Shown: positions 63,402 to 64,000 of the stretch, piece by piece
Layout: each line of letters begins with the position of its first letter
Numbering within the stretch: position 1 is the stretch's first letter
NCBI GenBank assembly: GCA_009469675.1
Contig: SSSZ01000098.1
Span: 1 to 64,000 of the forward strand
Source: Azonexaceae bacterium
GTDB lineage: Bacteria > Pseudomonadota > Gammaproteobacteria > Burkholderiales > Rhodocyclaceae
Direction: 5' to 3'
DNA length: 64,000 nt
The notes under the pieces: generated by a model
Told to the model about the DNA's origin: nothing
What the model saw: only the letters and a program-made list of their open reading frames with translations
Databases searched by the model: none
Program-made: the position numbers and the translations under genes

Positions 63402-64000
63402 GTGTTGTCCCATCTGAGGAGCCGGGTCTGGTTGCTGATCGCGATTGCGGTGCTGCCGCTCGTCGTCTTTTCGCTCATCAGCTACCGCGACCAGCGCGCC
63501 GCCGCCATTGCCGCCGTCGAAAAGGACATTTGGCAATTCGTGCGGGCGGCGCGCATCGAAGAATCCCATGCCATCGACCAATCCCGCGATCTGTTGCGCA
63601 TCATGGCGCGCTCCGACGATCTGCGGGATCTCGATCCGGCCCGCTGCGCCGGGATTGCCAAGCGTTTCCTCGAAACCCAGGCCGATTACGTCAATTTCGG
63701 CGGCGGCCTGGCCGACGGCCGCATGTTCTGCAACGCCTTTCCCAGCGACGGCCCCGTCGATTTCAGCGACCGCCTGTGGTGGCGGGAGGCGCTGGCCAAG
63801 CGCGAATTGAGCATCGGTGGCTATCTCGTCGACCGGGTCAGCGGCAAGCCGGCGGTCTCCTTCGGCTATCCCCTGTTCGGCGACGACGGGGCCATCCGGG
63901 CGGTGCTCTTCGCCACCTTGTCCTTCAAGTGGCTGGAACGGGTTGCCCAGGCCATCGAGTTGCCGCCCGGCTGGATTGTCCAGATCGTCGACAAGAAAGG
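63402..64000 (+). CDS. Membrane sensor with dCache-like domain (partial)
   Basis: The frame runs off the window; about 199 codons are present from GTG 63402. A short N-terminus is followed by a membrane helix (VWLLIAIAVLPLVVFSLISY) and an extracytoplasmic region with dCache-like features (FVRAARIEESHAIDQSRDLL, YVNFGGGLADGRMFC, SFGYPLFGDDGAIRAVLFAT). The output domain (kinase, diguanylate cyclase or other) lies beyond the window. No clear ribosome binding site is seen, so the start is uncertain. Confidence 0.75.
   Translation, partial: MLSHLRSRVWLLIAIAVLPLVVFSLISYRDQRAAAIAAVEKDIWQFVRAARIEESHAIDQSRDLLRIMARSDDLRDLDPARCAGIAKRFLETQADYVNFGGGLADGRMFCNAFPSDGPVDFSDRLWWREALAKRELSIGGYLVDRVSGKPAVSFGYPLFGDDGAIRAVLFATLSFKWLERVAQAIELPPGWIVQIVDKK

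Overview
The window is a GC-rich chromosomal segment of a Gram-negative proteobacterium. The order rplR-rpsE-rpmD-rplO-secY-infA-rpmJ-rpsM-rpsK-rpsD-rpoA-rplQ, the ubiquinone genes (ubiA, ubiD), an Atm1-type exporter, a FadL-type outer-membrane porin and many signalling proteins fit a betaproteobacterium, most likely a relative of the Rhodocyclales. That placement is inference from gene content and style, not from a search.

Layout. 14-6270: distal end of the ribosomal protein/alpha operon, closed by a strong terminator. 6276-15645 (minus strand): a colinear run that reads, in transcription order, Atm1-type ABC exporter, CHASE-PAS histidine kinase, receiver-PAS-PP2C phosphatase, then a gltIJKL-like amino-acid ABC transporter. 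15742-18693 (plus): YciA-type thioesterase, FadL/OmpP1 porin, a DUF2802 protein and a SPOR protein. 18849-27695: an accessory signalling/protease locus. A CHASE2 adenylate-cyclase-like protein, an exported FecR-like protein, an exported TPR-CHAT protease and a small TPR protein form one tightly overlapping minus-strand operon. It faces a second, compositionally different TPR-CHAT gene. 27859-32739: ridA-recG, an alpha/beta hydrolase, an FKBP, a thioredoxin-like protein and a 4Fe-4S protein. 32740-33852: an AT-richer islet with an orphan Cas2-like protein, hairpins and a headless coding remnant. 33853-43936: an ArsR-type regulator without cysteines, then a phospholipid acyltransferase set (PlsC-AMP ligase, amidohydrolase, LplT-like MFS-PlsC fusion), a DUF2339 giant membrane protein, three very small paralogous membrane proteins and a divergent Lgt paralogue. 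44018-47333: an AAA/DUF4143 ATPase, an AP2-like/TIR fusion and an MJ0619/Tes-like radical SAM protein. 47515-50606: an AraC-type regulator, a DUF2917-like protein, a ferritin-like di-iron protein and a small secreted protein. 50633-61327: an MFS transporter, ubiA, two c-di-GMP phosphodiesterase-type proteins (EAL, then HD-GYP with a substituted HD motif), ubiD, sfsA, dacB, an Old Yellow Enzyme and a sirtuin-like protein. 61319-63266: an arsenic operon arsR-arsC-acr3. 63402-64000: the start of a membrane sensor cut by the window edge.

The most interesting parts are the CHASE2-cyclase/FecR/CHAT locus (a candidate exported caspase-like system under cyclic-nucleotide-type signalling), the AP2-TIR protein that keeps the presumed catalytic Glu but seems to lack the first TIR strand, the orphan Cas2-like islet, and two ArsR-family genes whose promoters predict leaderless mRNAs. 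No tRNA, rRNA, CRISPR array or intact insertion sequence was recognised.
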